Shown: positions 12,273-24,171, counted from the first letter of the stretch. The stretch: DNA of 64,000 nucleotides from Streptomyces agglomeratus (GCF_001746415.1 NZ_MEHJ01000001.1:6516501-6580500), one strand, 5' to 3'. Numbers and translations are program-made. Notes: generated by a model not told the origin, from the sequence alone.

Positions 12273-14417
12273 GTGAGCAGGAACGACGAGCGGTCCGAAG
12301 AGCCCGGGGGCGGCGCGCCGGAGCAGCTTGCGCTCATCCGGGAGACGGTCCGCAAGGCCAACGTTCCGAAGGCCAAGCCGCGGACCTGGCGGGGGGCGCC
12401 GCTGGCGAAGGAGCTGCCCGTCGCCCGGGTCATGGTCAACAAGGGGGTCCTGCACCTCGACCAGTACTTCGACTACGCCGTGACCGAGGAGCTGGACGCC
12501 GTCGCGCAGCCGGGGGTGCGCGTCCGGGTGCGGTTCGGGGCCGGGGCGCACAACGTGCGCGAAGGGCGTCGCGAGGGCGGGGGGATGATCGACGGCTTCC
12601 TCATCGAGCGGCGGGCCGAGTCGGACTACGCCGGGCCGCTGGCCGCGCTCGCCTATGTGGTGTCCCCGGAGCCCGTACTGAGCCCCGAGCTGCTCGCTCT
12701 CTCGCGGGCGATCGCCGACCGGTACGCGGGGAGCCTCGCGGACGTCCTCCAGCTCGCCGTTCCGCCGCGCAACGGGCCCGCCGAGGCCAAGCCCTCACCC
12801 GAGCCGCTGCCGCCGCCGGATGCTCCGGCGGCCGGGACATGGGAGCGGTACGCGTACGGTCCCGCGTTCCTGCGGGAGCTGGCGGCGGGCGGGGCGCCAC
12901 GGGCCGTGTGGAACGCGCTGCCCGGCCCGCACTGGCCCGACGAGCTGGCGCGGGCGGTGGCGGCGACGCTGGCCTCCGGGCGGGGCGCGCTCGTCGTGCT
13001 GCCGGACGGGCGGAGCGCGGCCCGGGTGGACGCCGCGCTCACCGCGCTGGTGGGCAAGGGGCATCACACGCTGCTGACCGCCGACGCCGGGCCCCAGAAG
13101 CGCTACCGGCAGTGGCTGGCCGCGCGGCGGGGCTCGGTGCGGGCCGTCATAGGGACGCGGGCCGCGATGTTCGCCCCGGTGACGGACCTGGGGCTGGTCG
13201 CGGTGTGGGACGACGGGGATTCGAGCCACAGCGACGACCACGCGCCGTTCCCGCACGTGCGGGAGGTGCTGGAGCTGCGGGCGCAGCACAGCAGATGCGG
13301 CTTTCTGCTGGGGGCCGTCAGCTGCACGGTCGAGGCGGCTCAGCTCGTCGAGAGCAAGTGGGCCGTCCCGCTGCGGGCCGCGCGCGACCAGGTCCGGGCC
13401 GCGGCTCCGCTGATTCGTACCGTGGGCGACGAGGAGGTGGCGCGGGACGGGGCCGCGCGGGCGGCGCGGCTGCCGAGCCTGGCGTGGCAGACCGTGCGGG
13501 ACGGGCTCAGGACCGGGCCGGTGCTGGTGCAGGTGCCCCGGCGCGGGTACGTACCGAGCCTGGCCTGCGAGCGGTGCCGTACGCCCGCGAGGTGCCGCCA
13601 CTGCGCGGGGCCGCTCGAAGCCGCCGACCAGCGGGAACTGCACTGCGGGTGGTGCGGCCGGGACGCGGCCGGGTGGCGGTGCGGCGAGTGCGGGAGCGTA
13701 CGGCTGCGGGCGCAGGTGGTCGGGGCGCGGCGCACGGCGGAGGAGCTGGGGCGGGCGTTCCCGGCCGTGCCGGTGCGCACGTCCGGGCGCGACCATGTGC
13801 TGGAGAGTGTGCCGGGGGTGCCCGCGCTCGTGGTCAGTACGCCGGGTGCGGAGCCGGTGGCCGAGGGCGGTTACGCGGCGGCGCTGCTGCTCGACGGCTG
13901 GGCGATGCTCGGGCGGCCGGATCTGCGTGCGGGGGAGGAGGCGCTGCGGCGCTGGACCAGCGCCTCGGCGCTGGTCAGGGGGCAGGGGGAGGGCGGCACG
14001 GTGGTCGTGGTCGCCGAGCCGTCGTTGCGGCCGGTGCAGGCGCTGGTGCGGTGGGACCCGGTGGGCCACGCGCAGCGCGAGCTGGCGGAGCGGGCGGAGC
14101 TGGGCTTCCCGCCGGTGTCGCGGATGGCGGCGGTGAGCGGCCGGCCCGAGGCGATCGCCGCGTTCCTGGCGGCGGCCGAACTGCCGGGCGACGCCGAGGT
14201 CCTGGGCCCGGTGCCGCTGCGCGTCACGGAGCCCGGCCGTCCCCGCAGGCCGGGCGACCCGCCGGTGGGCGAGGTGTGGGAGCGGGCGCTGCTGAGAGTG
14301 CCGCCGGGCAGCGGGGCGGCGCTCGCCGCGTCGCTGAAGGCGGCGCAGGCGGCGCGGCTGGCTCGCGGGGGCGGCGATCCGGTGCGGATCAGGATCGACC
14401 CGCCGGACATTGGCTAG
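12273..14417 (+). CDS. priA: PriA-like primosomal protein N', helicase motifs degenerate
   Basis: Restart primosome protein related to PriA. About 714 residues from GTG 12273; a TTG 10 codons upstream is the alternative start. The N-terminal DNA-binding domain (ARVMVNKGVLHLDQYFDYAV) and the zinc module with paired Cys (CERCRTPARCRHC and CGWCGRDAAGWRCGECG, near residues 430-475) are intact. The ATPase is not: where Walker A is expected the sequence is VLPDGRSAARVDAAL, and the DEEH box is replaced by WDDGDSSHSDDH. Loss of helicase motifs is known for actinobacterial PriA, so the protein probably acts as a loader or scaffold. Confidence 0.9.
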   Translation: MSRNDERSEEPGGGAPEQLALIRETVRKANVPKAKPRTWRGAPLAKELPVARVMVNKGVLHLDQYFDYAVTEELDAVAQPGVRVRVRFGAGAHNVREGRREGGGMIDGFLIERRAESDYAGPLAALAYVVSPEPVLSPELLALSRAIADRYAGSLADVLQLAVPPRNGPAEAKPSPEPLPPPDAPAAGTWERYAYGPAFLRELAAGGAPRAVWNALPGPHWPDELARAVAATLASGRGALVVLPDGRSAARVDAALTALVGKGHHTLLTADAGPQKRYRQWLAARRGSVRAVIGTRAAMFAPVTDLGLVAVWDDGDSSHSDDHAPFPHVREVLELRAQHSRCGFLLGAVSCTVEAAQLVESKWAVPLRAARDQVRAAAPLIRTVGDEEVARDGAARAARLPSLAWQTVRDGLRTGPVLVQVPRRGYVPSLACERCRTPARCRHCAGPLEAADQRELHCGWCGRDAAGWRCGECGSVRLRAQVVGARRTAEELGRAFPAVPVRTSGRDHVLESVPGVPALVVSTPGAEPVAEGGYAAALLLDGWAMLGRPDLRAGEEALRRWTSASALVRGQGEGGTVVVVAEPSLRPVQALVRWDPVGHAQRELAERAELGFPPVSRMAAVSGRPEAIAAFLAAAELPGDAEVLGPVPLRVTEPGRPRRPGDPPVGEVWERALLRVPPGSGAALAASLKAAQAARLARGGGDPVRIRIDPPDIG

Positions 14418-14497
14418 TCCGCCCGCAGCCCCTGGCCCTTTGCCCCGGGCCCCGGGTCGGCAGGCCCCGGGGCCGCGGGAGCCAGCCCCCCGCCGGG

Positions 14498-15040
14498 TCA
14501 GCCGTTGCGGGGGCCCGGGAAGGCGGTCGGGCGCAGTTCGTCGCGCAGCGACTGGGTCGCGGCCGTCGGCTGCGGGGGCATGGAACGGGCCGCCGGTACG
14601 GACGGCAGGGCCGCCGGGGCGGGCAGCGTACGGGTGGCGGTCGTCGTCTCGGCGGCCAGCTCGGTCTCGGCCGGCGCACCCGTCTGCGCCGCGGCCCGCC
14701 GCGCCCCGTAACGGCGGTGCACGGCCTGCTTCGTCACGCCGAGCGCCGAGCCGACCGCGTCCCAGGAGAAGCCGAGCGAACGGTCGAAGTCCACGGCGGC
14801 GGTCACCAGCGTCTCGACGCTGTCCCGCAGCTCCTGCGCGAGGCGGACCGTCGGCGCCGGGGCCCGGCCGTAGACGACGAAGCCCGTGGAAGGGCCGGAG
14901 CGACGCGGGCGGTAGACGTTGCCGAGCTGGGCGGTGAGGGTGCGCAGTGCGTCCACCTGCCGGCGCACCCGCTCGATGTCCCGTACCAACAGATGCAGGC
15001 TGGCCCGTGCTTGGGCGTCGTGGGTTGCGTGGTCGGCCAT
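14498..15040 (-). CDS. Hypothetical protein with a Mor/sigma-like HTH core
   Basis: 180 residues if started at the ATG ending at 15040 (GAGAGG sits upstream on this strand); a TTG two codons earlier is possible. The first half is helical and charged ([20 protein letters not shown]). Near residues 95-118 [20 protein letters not shown] reads as a helix-turn-helix. The C-terminal 65 residues are low-complexity Ala/Thr/Pro. Convergent with priA and divergent from fmt. Probably a DNA-binding protein; target unknown. Confidence 0.75.
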   Translation of the reverse strand: MADHATHDAQARASLHLLVRDIERVRRQVDALRTLTAQLGNVYRPRRSGPSTGFVVYGRAPAPTVRLAQELRDSVETLVTAAVDFDRSLGFSWDAVGSALGVTKQAVHRRYGARRAAAQTGAPAETELAAETTTATRTLPAPAALPSVPAARSMPPQPTAATQSLRDELRPTAFPGPRNG

Positions 15041-15323
15041 GAACAAGCCTCTCGAACCGGCGTGAAAGAAGGGCGGAAGAAGGAAGGAGTCCGAAGCGGA
15101 AAGGGGAGTCGGGGCCGCGCGTGCGGGCCGTGTCGGTCAATCTCTCTTGACCAACGCGTCACCCGGCACCGGGGTCACGCTGCCGGGGCGTATGCGCATC
15201 CGCGCGGGGCGCGCGGATCTTCGTACGCCCCCTGAGGCCAGGCCCCGCAGAGGCCCATAGACTGGTGTGCCTCCTGACGCCGCATCCGTTCCGCCCTTCC
15301 TGCCCGAGAGGCCCGCGCCACCG

Positions 15324-16274
15324 ATGAAGCTCGTCTTCGCAGGCACCCCCGAGGTCGCCGTACCCGCCCTGGACGCCCTGATCGCCTCCGACCGGCACGA
15401 GGTCGCCGCCGTCGTCACCCGGCCCGACGCCCCGGCGGGACGCGGCCGCAGGCTGGTCGCAAGCCCCGTCGCCGCGCGTGCGGAAGAGGCCGGGATCGAG
15501 GTGCTCAAGCCGGCCCACCCGCGCGACGAGGACTTCCTCGCGCGGCTGCGCGAGATCGCGCCGGACTGCTGCCCCGTGGTCGCCTACGGCGCGCTGCTGC
15601 CCAGGGCCGCCCTCGACATCCCCGCCAGGGGCTGGGTCAACCTGCACTTCTCGCTGCTGCCGGCCTGGCGCGGCGCCGCTCCCGTGCAGCACGCCATCCT
15701 CGCGGGTGACGAGGTCACGGGCGCCTCGACGTTCCTCATCGAGGAAGGGCTCGACTCCGGTCCGGTGTACGGCGTGGTGACCGAGGACGTACGCCCCACC
15801 GACACCAGCGGCGACCTGCTCACCCGCCTCGCCTTCGCCGGGTCCGGTTTGCTCGCCGCCACCATGGACGGCATCGAGGACGGCACTCTGCACGCCGTGC
15901 CGCAGCCGGCCGAGGGCATCACGCTCGCCCCCAAGATCAGCGTCGAGGACGCACACATCGACTGGAAGGCGCCCGCGCTGCGCGTCGACCGTGTGGTGCG
16001 CGGCTGCACGCCCGCGCCCGGCGCCTGGACGGTGTTCCGCGGCGAGCGGCTCAAGCTGGTCGCGGTCAGGCCGCTGCCGGAGCGGACCGAGGCGGACCTG
16101 GAGCCCGGCGAGCTGGCGGCCGGGAAGAAGTACGTGTACGCGGGAACCGGATCTCACCCGGTCGAACTCCTTTGGGTGCAGCCGCAGGGCAAGAAGCCGA
16201 TGCTCGCGGCCGACTGGGCGCGCGGCGTGCGGATCGCCCCGGGCGAACACCTGGGCGCGGCGGACGTACGCTGA
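15324..16274 (+). CDS. fmt: Methionyl-tRNA formyltransferase
   Basis: Formylates initiator Met-tRNA. 316 residues. The catalytic block [17 protein letters not shown] near residue 108 carries the conserved Asn and His, with the Asp in [12 protein letters not shown]. The N-terminus [19 protein letters not shown] is canonical, which sets the ATG at 15324 rather than an upstream in-frame start. The C-terminal OB-like domain is present. rsmB follows after 37 bases. Confidence 0.96.
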   Translation: MKLVFAGTPEVAVPALDALIASDRHEVAAVVTRPDAPAGRGRRLVASPVAARAEEAGIEVLKPAHPRDEDFLARLREIAPDCCPVVAYGALLPRAALDIPARGWVNLHFSLLPAWRGAAPVQHAILAGDEVTGASTFLIEEGLDSGPVYGVVTEDVRPTDTSGDLLTRLAFAGSGLLAATMDGIEDGTLHAVPQPAEGITLAPKISVEDAHIDWKAPALRVDRVVRGCTPAPGAWTVFRGERLKLVAVRPLPERTEADLEPGELAAGKKYVYAGTGSHPVELLWVQPQGKKPMLAADWARGVRIAPGEHLGAADVR

Positions 16275-16311
16275 GAGGGTTCGTCCCCCTCTCCAGCGGA
16301 GCACCTTTTTC

Positions 16312-17787
16312 GTGAGTGACCAGCCAAGCAGCAGTCCCGCCAAGCGGGCCGCCAAGCGTCCCGCCAAGCCGCACCGGCGTCCCCAGAAGGACCCGGTCCG
16401 CTTCCTCGCCTTCGAGGCGCTGCGCGCCGTCGACGAGCGCGACGCGTACGCCAACCTCGTCCTGCCGCCGCTCCTCAAGAAGGCCCGCGCCAAGGGCAAC
16501 TTCGACGAGCGTGACGCGGCCCTCGCGACCGAGCTCGTGTACGGGACGCTGCGCCGCCAGGGCACGTACGACGCGGTCATCAGGGCCTGCATCGACCGGC
16601 CGCTGCGCGAGGTGGACCCCCCGGTCCTCGACGTGCTGGCCCTCGGCGCGCACCAGCTGCTCGGTACCCGCATCCCGACGCACGCCGCCGTCTCGGCGAG
16701 CGTGGAGCTGGCACGTGTGGTGCTCGGCGAGGGGCGCGCGAAGTTCGTCAACGCGGTGCTGCGGAAGATCTCCGCGCAGGACCTCGACGCGTGGGTGAAG
16801 CAGGTCGCCCCGCCGTACGACGACGACGCCGAGGCGCACCTGTCCGTCGTCCACTCCCACCCGCGCTGGATCGTCTCCGCGCTCTGGGACGCCCTGGGCG
16901 GCGGCCGCGCCGGCATCGAGGACCTGCTGGAGGCCGACAACGAGCGGCCCGAGGTGACGCTGGTCGCCCGCCCCGGCCGCTCCACTGCCGACGAGCTGAT
17001 GGACGTACTGGGCGAGGAGGCCGGGCTGCCGGGCCGCTGGTCGCCGTACGCCGTACGGCTGGCCGAGGGCGGCGAGCCGGGGGCCATCGACGCCGTCCGC
17101 GAGGGTCGGGCCGGCGTTCAGGACGAGGGCAGCCAGCTCGTCGCCCTGGCGCTCGCGAACGCGCCCGTCGAAGGGCGGGACGAACGCTGGCTGGACGGCT
17201 GCGCCGGTCCGGGCGGCAAGGCGGCCATGCTGGCCGGGCTCGCCTCGCAGCGCGGCGCGGCCCTGCTGGCCGCCGAGAAGCAGCCGCACCGCGCCCGCCT
17301 CGTGGAGCGGGCGCTCGCCGGCAACCCGGGCCCGTACCAGGTCGTCGCCGCCGACGGGCTGAACCCGCCGTGGCTCCCCGGTTCGTTCGACCGGGTCCTG
17401 ATGGACGTGCCGTGCTCCGGGCTCGGCGCGCTGCGCCGCCGCCCCGAGGCGCGCTGGCGGCGCCGCGCCGATGACCTGGAGGGCTTCGCGCCGCTCCAGC
17501 GCGGGCTGCTGCGCGAGGCGCTGAACGCGGTCCGTGTGGGGGGCGTCGTTGGATACGCGACGTGCTCCCCGCACCTCGCGGAGACCCGGATCGTCGTCGA
17601 CGACGTACTCAAGGGGCGCGGCCTCAAGGGGCGCGGCGGGCACGACCCGGTGGAGGCCGAGTGGATCGACGCCAGGCCGCTGATGTCGGGCGTTCCGGCG
17701 CTGGGCGACGGGCCCGACGTACAGCTGTGGCCGCACATGCACGGCACGGACGCGATGTACCTGGCGCTGCTGCGGCGTACCGCCTGA
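16312..17787 (+). CDS. rsmB: 16S rRNA (cytosine-967-C5) methyltransferase
   Basis: SAM-dependent m5C methyltransferase. 491 residues from GTG 16312. A basic Lys/Arg/Pro-rich tail precedes a NusB-like domain (RFLAFEALRAVDERDAYANL) and a C-terminal Rossmann domain with the SAM loop DGCAGPGGKAAMLAGLA. Both Cys motifs are seen: MDVPCSGLGALRRRPE and YATCSPHLAETR. The fmt-rsmB pairing is widely conserved. Confidence 0.95.
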   Translation: MSDQPSSSPAKRAAKRPAKPHRRPQKDPVRFLAFEALRAVDERDAYANLVLPPLLKKARAKGNFDERDAALATELVYGTLRRQGTYDAVIRACIDRPLREVDPPVLDVLALGAHQLLGTRIPTHAAVSASVELARVVLGEGRAKFVNAVLRKISAQDLDAWVKQVAPPYDDDAEAHLSVVHSHPRWIVSALWDALGGGRAGIEDLLEADNERPEVTLVARPGRSTADELMDVLGEEAGLPGRWSPYAVRLAEGGEPGAIDAVREGRAGVQDEGSQLVALALANAPVEGRDERWLDGCAGPGGKAAMLAGLASQRGAALLAAEKQPHRARLVERALAGNPGPYQVVAADGLNPPWLPGSFDRVLMDVPCSGLGALRRRPEARWRRRADDLEGFAPLQRGLLREALNAVRVGGVVGYATCSPHLAETRIVVDDVLKGRGLKGRGGHDPVEAEWIDARPLMSGVPALGDGPDVQLWPHMHGTDAMYLALLRRTA

Positions 17788-17838
17788 CGGCAGCGTGCCG
17801 AGTGGGGCGAGCGCAGGTTTTCGGGAACCCTGGGGCGT

Positions 17839-18376
17839 ATGGGAAAGACCGCTCTCATCGTCATCGACATGATCAACACCTATGATTATGACGACGCCGA
17901 CCTGCTGCTTCCCTCGGCGCGCGAGGCCGTACCGGCGATCGTCCGGCTGCTGAAGCGCGCCAGGGAGAGCGGCGTTCCGGTCGTCTACGTCAACGACAAC
18001 TTCGGCGAATGGCGCTCGCACCACGGCGAGATCCTCGCTACCGCGCTGGCCGGGCCGCACGCCGAGCTGGTGCGGCCGCTGGAGCCCGACGACGACTCGC
18101 TCTTCGTGGTCAAGGCCCGCCACTCGATCTTCTTTCGAGACACCGCTCGGCTACCTGCTGAACTCGCTGGGCATCGACCATGTGGTGCTGTGCGGCCAGG
18201 TCACCGAGCAGTGCGTGCTGTACTCGGCGCTCGACGCGCACATCAGGCACCTGCGGGTGACCGTGCCCCGGGACGCCGTGGCGCACATCCACCGGCCGCT
18301 GGCCGAAGCGGCGCTGGAGATGATGCGCCGCAACATGCACGCCGAGACGGTTTCCGGCGACGAGATCGAGTGGTGA
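17839..18376 (+). pseudogene. Isochorismatase-family cysteine hydrolase, broken by a 1-base insertion
   Basis: The first frame encodes MGKTALIVIDMINTYDYDDAD through VVKARHSIFF and then runs into nonsense, ending far inside the neighbour. The +1-shifted frame from about 18137 continues as TPLGYLLNSLGIDHVVLCGQ, then TEQCVLYSALDAHI, to a stop at 18376. Removing one T from the TTT at 18133-18135 restores one frame of about 178 residues, the normal family length. The family triad is then complete: Asp10, Lys92 and Cys125 (restored numbering). Either a sequencing/assembly error or a very recent mutation, because both halves are otherwise undamaged. Confidence 0.85.
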
Positions 18377-18428
18377 GTGAGGGGCCAGTTGGTGAGTGCG
18401 TGACCACTGGTGAGGGAGGGGCCCGCCG

Positions 18429-20546
18429 CTACCTGTCGTCGCGGGCCAGGCGGTGCGGCCACCACACCTTCGGACCGGCGTCCAGGAACAGTGCCGGTAC
18501 CAGTACGGACCGTACGACGAGCGTGTCGAGCAGTACGCCCAGCGCGACCGCGAAGCCGATCTCCGCGAAGGCCACCAGCGGCAGGGTGCCCAGGGCGGCG
18601 AACGTGCCCGCCAGGACGAGGCCGGCCGACGTGATGACCGCGCCGGTGGTCGCCAGCCCGGTCACCACACCCGCCCTGGTGCCCTGGCGGTGGGCCTCCT
18701 CGCGGATGCGGGTGGACAGGAAGATGTTGTAGTCGATGCCGAGCGCCACCAGGAACACGAAGACGAACAGCGGGAAGTCCGTCGTCTCGCCCGCGTAGTC
18801 GAAGATGTGGCGGAAGGCGAACGCGCTCAGGCCCAGGGCCGCCGCGAACGACAGCACGACCGTCGCGATCAGGAGCAGTGGCGCGACGAGCGAGCGCAGC
18901 AGCAGGACGAGCACCAGCAGCACCACGGCCAGGATGAGCGGGATGATCAGCACGTTGTCGTGCGCGGTGGCCCGGTCCATGTCGACCAGGGCGGCGGTGC
19001 CGCCGCCCACCTGGGCATCGGCGTCCGGAACGGCGTGCACCGCGTCCCGTACGCGCTCCACCGTGTCCTTCGCGGCCGCGCTGTCGCCGCGCTCCGTCAT
19101 CGTCGCCTCGATCAGCACCCGGCCGTCGTGCTCGGGCTTCGTGCCCGGAGGTACGGCGATCGACTCCGGCACCACCCCGTTCGTCCGGGCCACCGTCTCG
19201 CCGACCTGCCTGGCCTCCTCGGCGTTGGTGATGATCACCAGCGGAGTGCCGCTGCCCGCCGGGAAGTACCTGGCCTGGACCTCCTGTCCGGTGATCGAAT
19301 CGGGCTTGCCCGTGAACGCGTCGGCGTTGTTGACACCCTCGGCCCGCAGTTGCGTCAGCCCCAGGGAGAAGACGGCGAGCACCAGGACCGTGACGGCCCA
19401 GACGGCCCTCGGACGCCGGGCGATGCCCGCGCCCGTACGCGCCCAGACACCGTGCTCGGTGGGCTCGGGCGAGCCGAGGTGCGGGATCACGGGCCAGAAG
19501 ATCCAGCGGCCGAAGATCACCAGGAGCGCGGGGAACAGCGTCAGCATGGCCAGCAGGGCGACGGCGACACCGATCGCGGCGACCGGGCCGAGTCCGCTGG
19601 TGGAGTTCATCTCCGCGACCATCAGCACGAGCATGCCGAGCACGACGGTCGCGCCACTGGCCAGTACCGCCGGTCCGGCCCGGTGCAGGGCCAGCGCCAT
19701 GGCTTCGTGCCGGTCCTCGTGGCGGCGCAGCTCCTCGCGGTACCGGGCGATCAGCAGCAGGGCGTAGTCCGTCCCCGCGCCGAAGACGAGGACCGTGAGG
19801 ATGCCGGCGCTCTGGCCGTTGACCGTCAGGTCGGCGTGTTCCGCCAACAGGTAGATGAGCGCCTGCGCGGCGGACAGCGCGCCGATCACCGCGACCACCG
19901 GTACGAGCAGCAGCGTCGGACTGCGGTAGGTGATCAGCAGCATCACGACGACCACACCGAGCGCCGCGAGCAGCAGCGTCGAGTCGATGCCCTCGAAAGC
20001 CTCGGAGAAGTCGGCGTTCGTGCCGCCCGGCCCCGTGACGTGCACCGCGAGCCCGGCTTCGCCGGTGCCCGTCTCCGCGCGAATGGAATCGACGGCGGGC
20101 GCCAGCCGGTCCCAGCCCTTCTCGTCCATCGTGATCGGTACGTAGACCTGGGCGGCCCGCGGATCGACCGGCCGGTCCAGGACGGGGCCCTGCGTCTCGG
20201 CGCCGCGCACCCCGTGCTCCCGCAGCTCCTTGAACGCGGCGACGTCCTCGGCGATGCGTGCCCGGTCGGCGCCCGTGAGGCCGCTCTCGCGCGCGTACAC
20301 CACGACCGCCGGGATGACCTCGGGCCGGAACTCCTCCGCCTCCTGGAGGACTTGGGTCGACTCGGCCTTTCCGGGGAGCCAGGAGGAGGCTTCGTTGTCC
20401 TGGGCGTCGGTGAGTTTCGACGCGAGCGGGAAGGCCAGCATGATCACCACCAGCCACAGCACCACCACGACCCATTTGCTGCGCCGCCCGCAGACCAGGT
20501 GCGCGATACCTTTCCGCGGCGGCGGAAGCTCGTGAGAGTGCGGCAT
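18429..20546 (-). CDS. MMPL/RND-family transporter
   Basis: 705-residue membrane protein built of two repeated halves, each with one helix, a large extracytoplasmic domain and a group of about five helices. Seen: first helix KWVVVVLWLVVIMLAFPLA near residue 24; proton-relay type motifs FGAGTDYALLLIARYREEL in the first half and ALGIDYNIFLSTRIREEA in the second. The start at 20546 gives MPHSHELPPPRK; the frame stays open further upstream across rpe but is not coding there. MMPL proteins export lipids or hydrophobic compounds; the substrate is unknown. Divergent from rpe. Confidence 0.9.
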   Translation of the reverse strand: MPHSHELPPPRKGIAHLVCGRRSKWVVVVLWLVVIMLAFPLASKLTDAQDNEASSWLPGKAESTQVLQEAEEFRPEVIPAVVVYARESGLTGADRARIAEDVAAFKELREHGVRGAETQGPVLDRPVDPRAAQVYVPITMDEKGWDRLAPAVDSIRAETGTGEAGLAVHVTGPGGTNADFSEAFEGIDSTLLLAALGVVVVMLLITYRSPTLLLVPVVAVIGALSAAQALIYLLAEHADLTVNGQSAGILTVLVFGAGTDYALLLIARYREELRRHEDRHEAMALALHRAGPAVLASGATVVLGMLVLMVAEMNSTSGLGPVAAIGVAVALLAMLTLFPALLVIFGRWIFWPVIPHLGSPEPTEHGVWARTGAGIARRPRAVWAVTVLVLAVFSLGLTQLRAEGVNNADAFTGKPDSITGQEVQARYFPAGSGTPLVIITNAEEARQVGETVARTNGVVPESIAVPPGTKPEHDGRVLIEATMTERGDSAAAKDTVERVRDAVHAVPDADAQVGGGTAALVDMDRATAHDNVLIIPLILAVVLLVLVLLLRSLVAPLLLIATVVLSFAAALGLSAFAFRHIFDYAGETTDFPLFVFVFLVALGIDYNIFLSTRIREEAHRQGTRAGVVTGLATTGAVITSAGLVLAGTFAALGTLPLVAFAEIGFAVALGVLLDTLVVRSVLVPALFLDAGPKVWWPHRLARDDR

Positions 20547-20681
20547 GGCGCCCCCAAAGACCCTTGGTCGTGGGCCGAATCGCCAGGATTGCGAGGACTG
20601 TGCTGATCCCGGGCGCCTCTGGTCCGTACCGAGGAGCCCACCGAGGAGAGGAAGCGCCCCGGAACGTGGCAGGCTTGGCCC

Positions 20682-21368
20682 ATGGCTGTTCAGATCAATC
20701 CCAGTATCCTCTCCGCAGACTTCTCCCGCCTGGCGGAGGAGGCGAAGGCCGTCGAGGGCGCCGACTGGCTCCATGTCGACGTGATGGACAACCACTTCGT
20801 CCCCAACCTCACGCTGGGCGTCCCGATCGTGGAGTCCCTCAGTCGCGCGACGGACATCCCGCTGGACTGCCACCTGATGATCGAGGACGCCGATCGCTGG
20901 GCCCCGCAGTACGTCGAGGCGGGCGCCAGATCGGTCACCTTCCACGCCGAGGCGTGCGCCGCCCCCGTCCGCACGGCCCGCGAGATCCGTGCCAAGGGCG
21001 CCCGCGCGTCCATGGCGCTCAAGCCGGCCACGCCCATCGAGCCGTACGAGGACCTGCTCCCCGAGCTCGACATGCTGCTGATCATGACCGTGGAACCGGG
21101 CTTCGGCGGCCAGGCGTTCCTCGACATCATGCTGCCGAAGATCCGCCGTACCCGTGAGCTGATCTCCAAGCACGGCCTGGAGCTGTGGCTCCAGGTGGAC
21201 GGCGGCGTATCGGCGTCGACGATCGAGCGGTGCGCGGAGGCCGGCGCGGACGTCTTCGTCGCCGGTTCCGCCGTGTACGGGACGGACGACCCGGCCGCCG
21301 CCGTGCGCATGCTGCGCAACCAGGCGACCGAGACCACGGCCACGGCCGGCTGGGCATGCGGCCACTGA
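20682..21368 (+). CDS. rpe: Ribulose-phosphate 3-epimerase
   Basis: Interconverts ribulose-5-P and xylulose-5-P in the pentose phosphate pathway; ribulose-5-P is also the RibBA substrate. 228 residues, TIM barrel. Motifs: [31 protein letters not shown] (metal-binding His/Asp), [24 protein letters not shown] and [14 protein letters not shown] start at 20682. Confidence 0.96.
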   Translation: MAVQINPSILSADFSRLAEEAKAVEGADWLHVDVMDNHFVPNLTLGVPIVESLSRATDIPLDCHLMIEDADRWAPQYVEAGARSVTFHAEACAAPVRTAREIRAKGARASMALKPATPIEPYEDLLPELDMLLIMTVEPGFGGQAFLDIMLPKIRRTRELISKHGLELWLQVDGGVSASTIERCAEAGADVFVAGSAVYGTDDPAAAVRMLRNQATETTATAGWACGH

Positions 21369-21471
21369 GCCAAGGCTCGGTGAACGCCGCCCTTCGGGGC
21401 TGATCAAGGTCTCGCTGATCTGACAGGATGAACAGCGAGCCCAGAGTGTGAACAGCAGTGAGGAGATCGCG

Positions 21472-22530
21472 GTGTCTGCAATGTCGGCGGGCCGGTCAGC
21501 CCTGCGGATGGGACCCGCAGAGCTGGTCCAGGCGGCGGCCATGGCCCGCCGCTTCTACCTGGAGGGCAAGTCCAAGATCCAGATCGCCGAGGAGTTCGGC
21601 GTCAGCCGCTTCAAGGTGGCCCGGGTCCTGGAGACCGCCCTGGAGCGCGATCTCGTACGGATCGAGATCAGGGTGCCCGCCGAGCTGGACGCGGAGCGCT
21701 CCGACGCGCTGCGCGCCCGCTACGGCCTGCGGCACGCGGTCGTCGTCGAGTCCCCGGCCGACGCCACCGAGGACGCCCTCCCCGGATCTCCCGGCTTCGC
21801 CGGCAGCGCGCCCACCGACCCGGAGAACCTCGGCGAGGTCGCGGCCGACCTGCTCGGCGAGCTGGTGAACGAGGGCGACGTACTGGGCCTGGCCTGGGGC
21901 CGCTCCACCATCCACATGGCGGCGGCGCTGCACCAGCTGCCGCCGTGCACGGTCGTCCAGCTGACCGGCGTGTACGACGCGGGCACGGCGGAGCGCGGCT
22001 CGGTGGAGGCGGTGCGCCGCGCGGCGCAGGTCTCCGGCGGCGAGGCGCACCCGATCTACGCCCCGATGCTGCTGCCCGACCCGGCGACCGCGGCGGCGCT
22101 GCGCAGCCAGACGGGTATCGCGCGGGCCTTCGAGTACTTCGACAAGGTAACCGTCGCCGCCGTGTCCATCGGCTCGTGGGAGACGGGCATCTCCACCGTC
22201 CACGACATGCTCTCCGACGAGGAACGCGCGCACTACGCCTCGCTAGGCGTCGCGGCCGAGATGTCCGCGCACCTCTTCGACGCGCAGGGCCGCCGGGTCG
22301 GGCGCGACCTGGGGGAGCGGTGCATCACCGTCGAGGCGGACCGGCTGCGGCGGATCCCCGAGGTGGTGGCCATCGCGGGCGGTCTGCGCAAGGCGGCCGC
22401 CATCGACGCCGTACTCAGATCCGGTCTGGTGACCAGTCTGGTCACCGACACCGCGGCGGCCGACTACCTGCTGAGCGAGACGGGTACGGCGCCACGGCCC
22501 GCGCTGGACCGGGCGGACCCCGACGACTGA
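21472..22530 (+). CDS. SorC/DeoR-type sugar-binding transcriptional regulator
   Basis: 352 residues from GTG 21472, chosen for the GAGGAG ribosome-binding site 6 bases upstream; GTG 21448 is an in-frame alternative adding 8 residues. N-terminal HTH (YLEGKSKIQIAEEFGVSRFK) followed by a sugar-phosphate-binding domain (DVLGLAWGRSTIHMAAALHQ). The domain resembles deoxyribose/phosphosugar sensors of the SorC family. Located between rpe and guaB1, so a pentose-phosphate or nucleoside-derived effector is plausible but not shown. Confidence 0.88.
   Translation: MSAMSAGRSALRMGPAELVQAAAMARRFYLEGKSKIQIAEEFGVSRFKVARVLETALERDLVRIEIRVPAELDAERSDALRARYGLRHAVVVESPADATEDALPGSPGFAGSAPTDPENLGEVAADLLGELVNEGDVLGLAWGRSTIHMAAALHQLPPCTVVQLTGVYDAGTAERGSVEAVRRAAQVSGGEAHPIYAPMLLPDPATAAALRSQTGIARAFEYFDKVTVAAVSIGSWETGISTVHDMLSDEERAHYASLGVAAEMSAHLFDAQGRRVGRDLGERCITVEADRLRRIPEVVAIAGGLRKAAAIDAVLRSGLVTSLVTDTAAADYLLSETGTAPRPALDRADPDD

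Positions 22531-24171
<1,641 letters not shown>

Noticed and set aside
14418..14497. G/C-rich hairpin after priA (CCCCGGG repeats around 14442-14475)
   Set aside because: Several imperfect pairings are possible and none is clearly better; could be a terminator for the convergent genes but not defined enough to list.
12795..15140. 781-residue minus-strand frame and 798-residue plus frame across priA
   Set aside because: Arg/Pro/Ala/Gly-rich shadows; priA shows the recognisable protein in its own frame.
18133..18140. Programmed frameshift in the isochorismatase-like gene
   Set aside because: TTCTTTCGAG is not a convincing slippery site in the needed register, no stimulatory element is seen and the family is not known to use recoding; simple insertion is more likely.
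18151..20475. 774-residue minus frame and 717-residue plus frame across the MMPL gene
   Set aside because: Low-complexity shadows; the frame at 18429-20546 has the membrane helices and MMPL motifs.
20547..21542. N-terminal extension of the MMPL protein through rpe
   Set aside because: The extension is the antisense of rpe; MPHSHELPPPRK at 20546 is the natural N-terminus.
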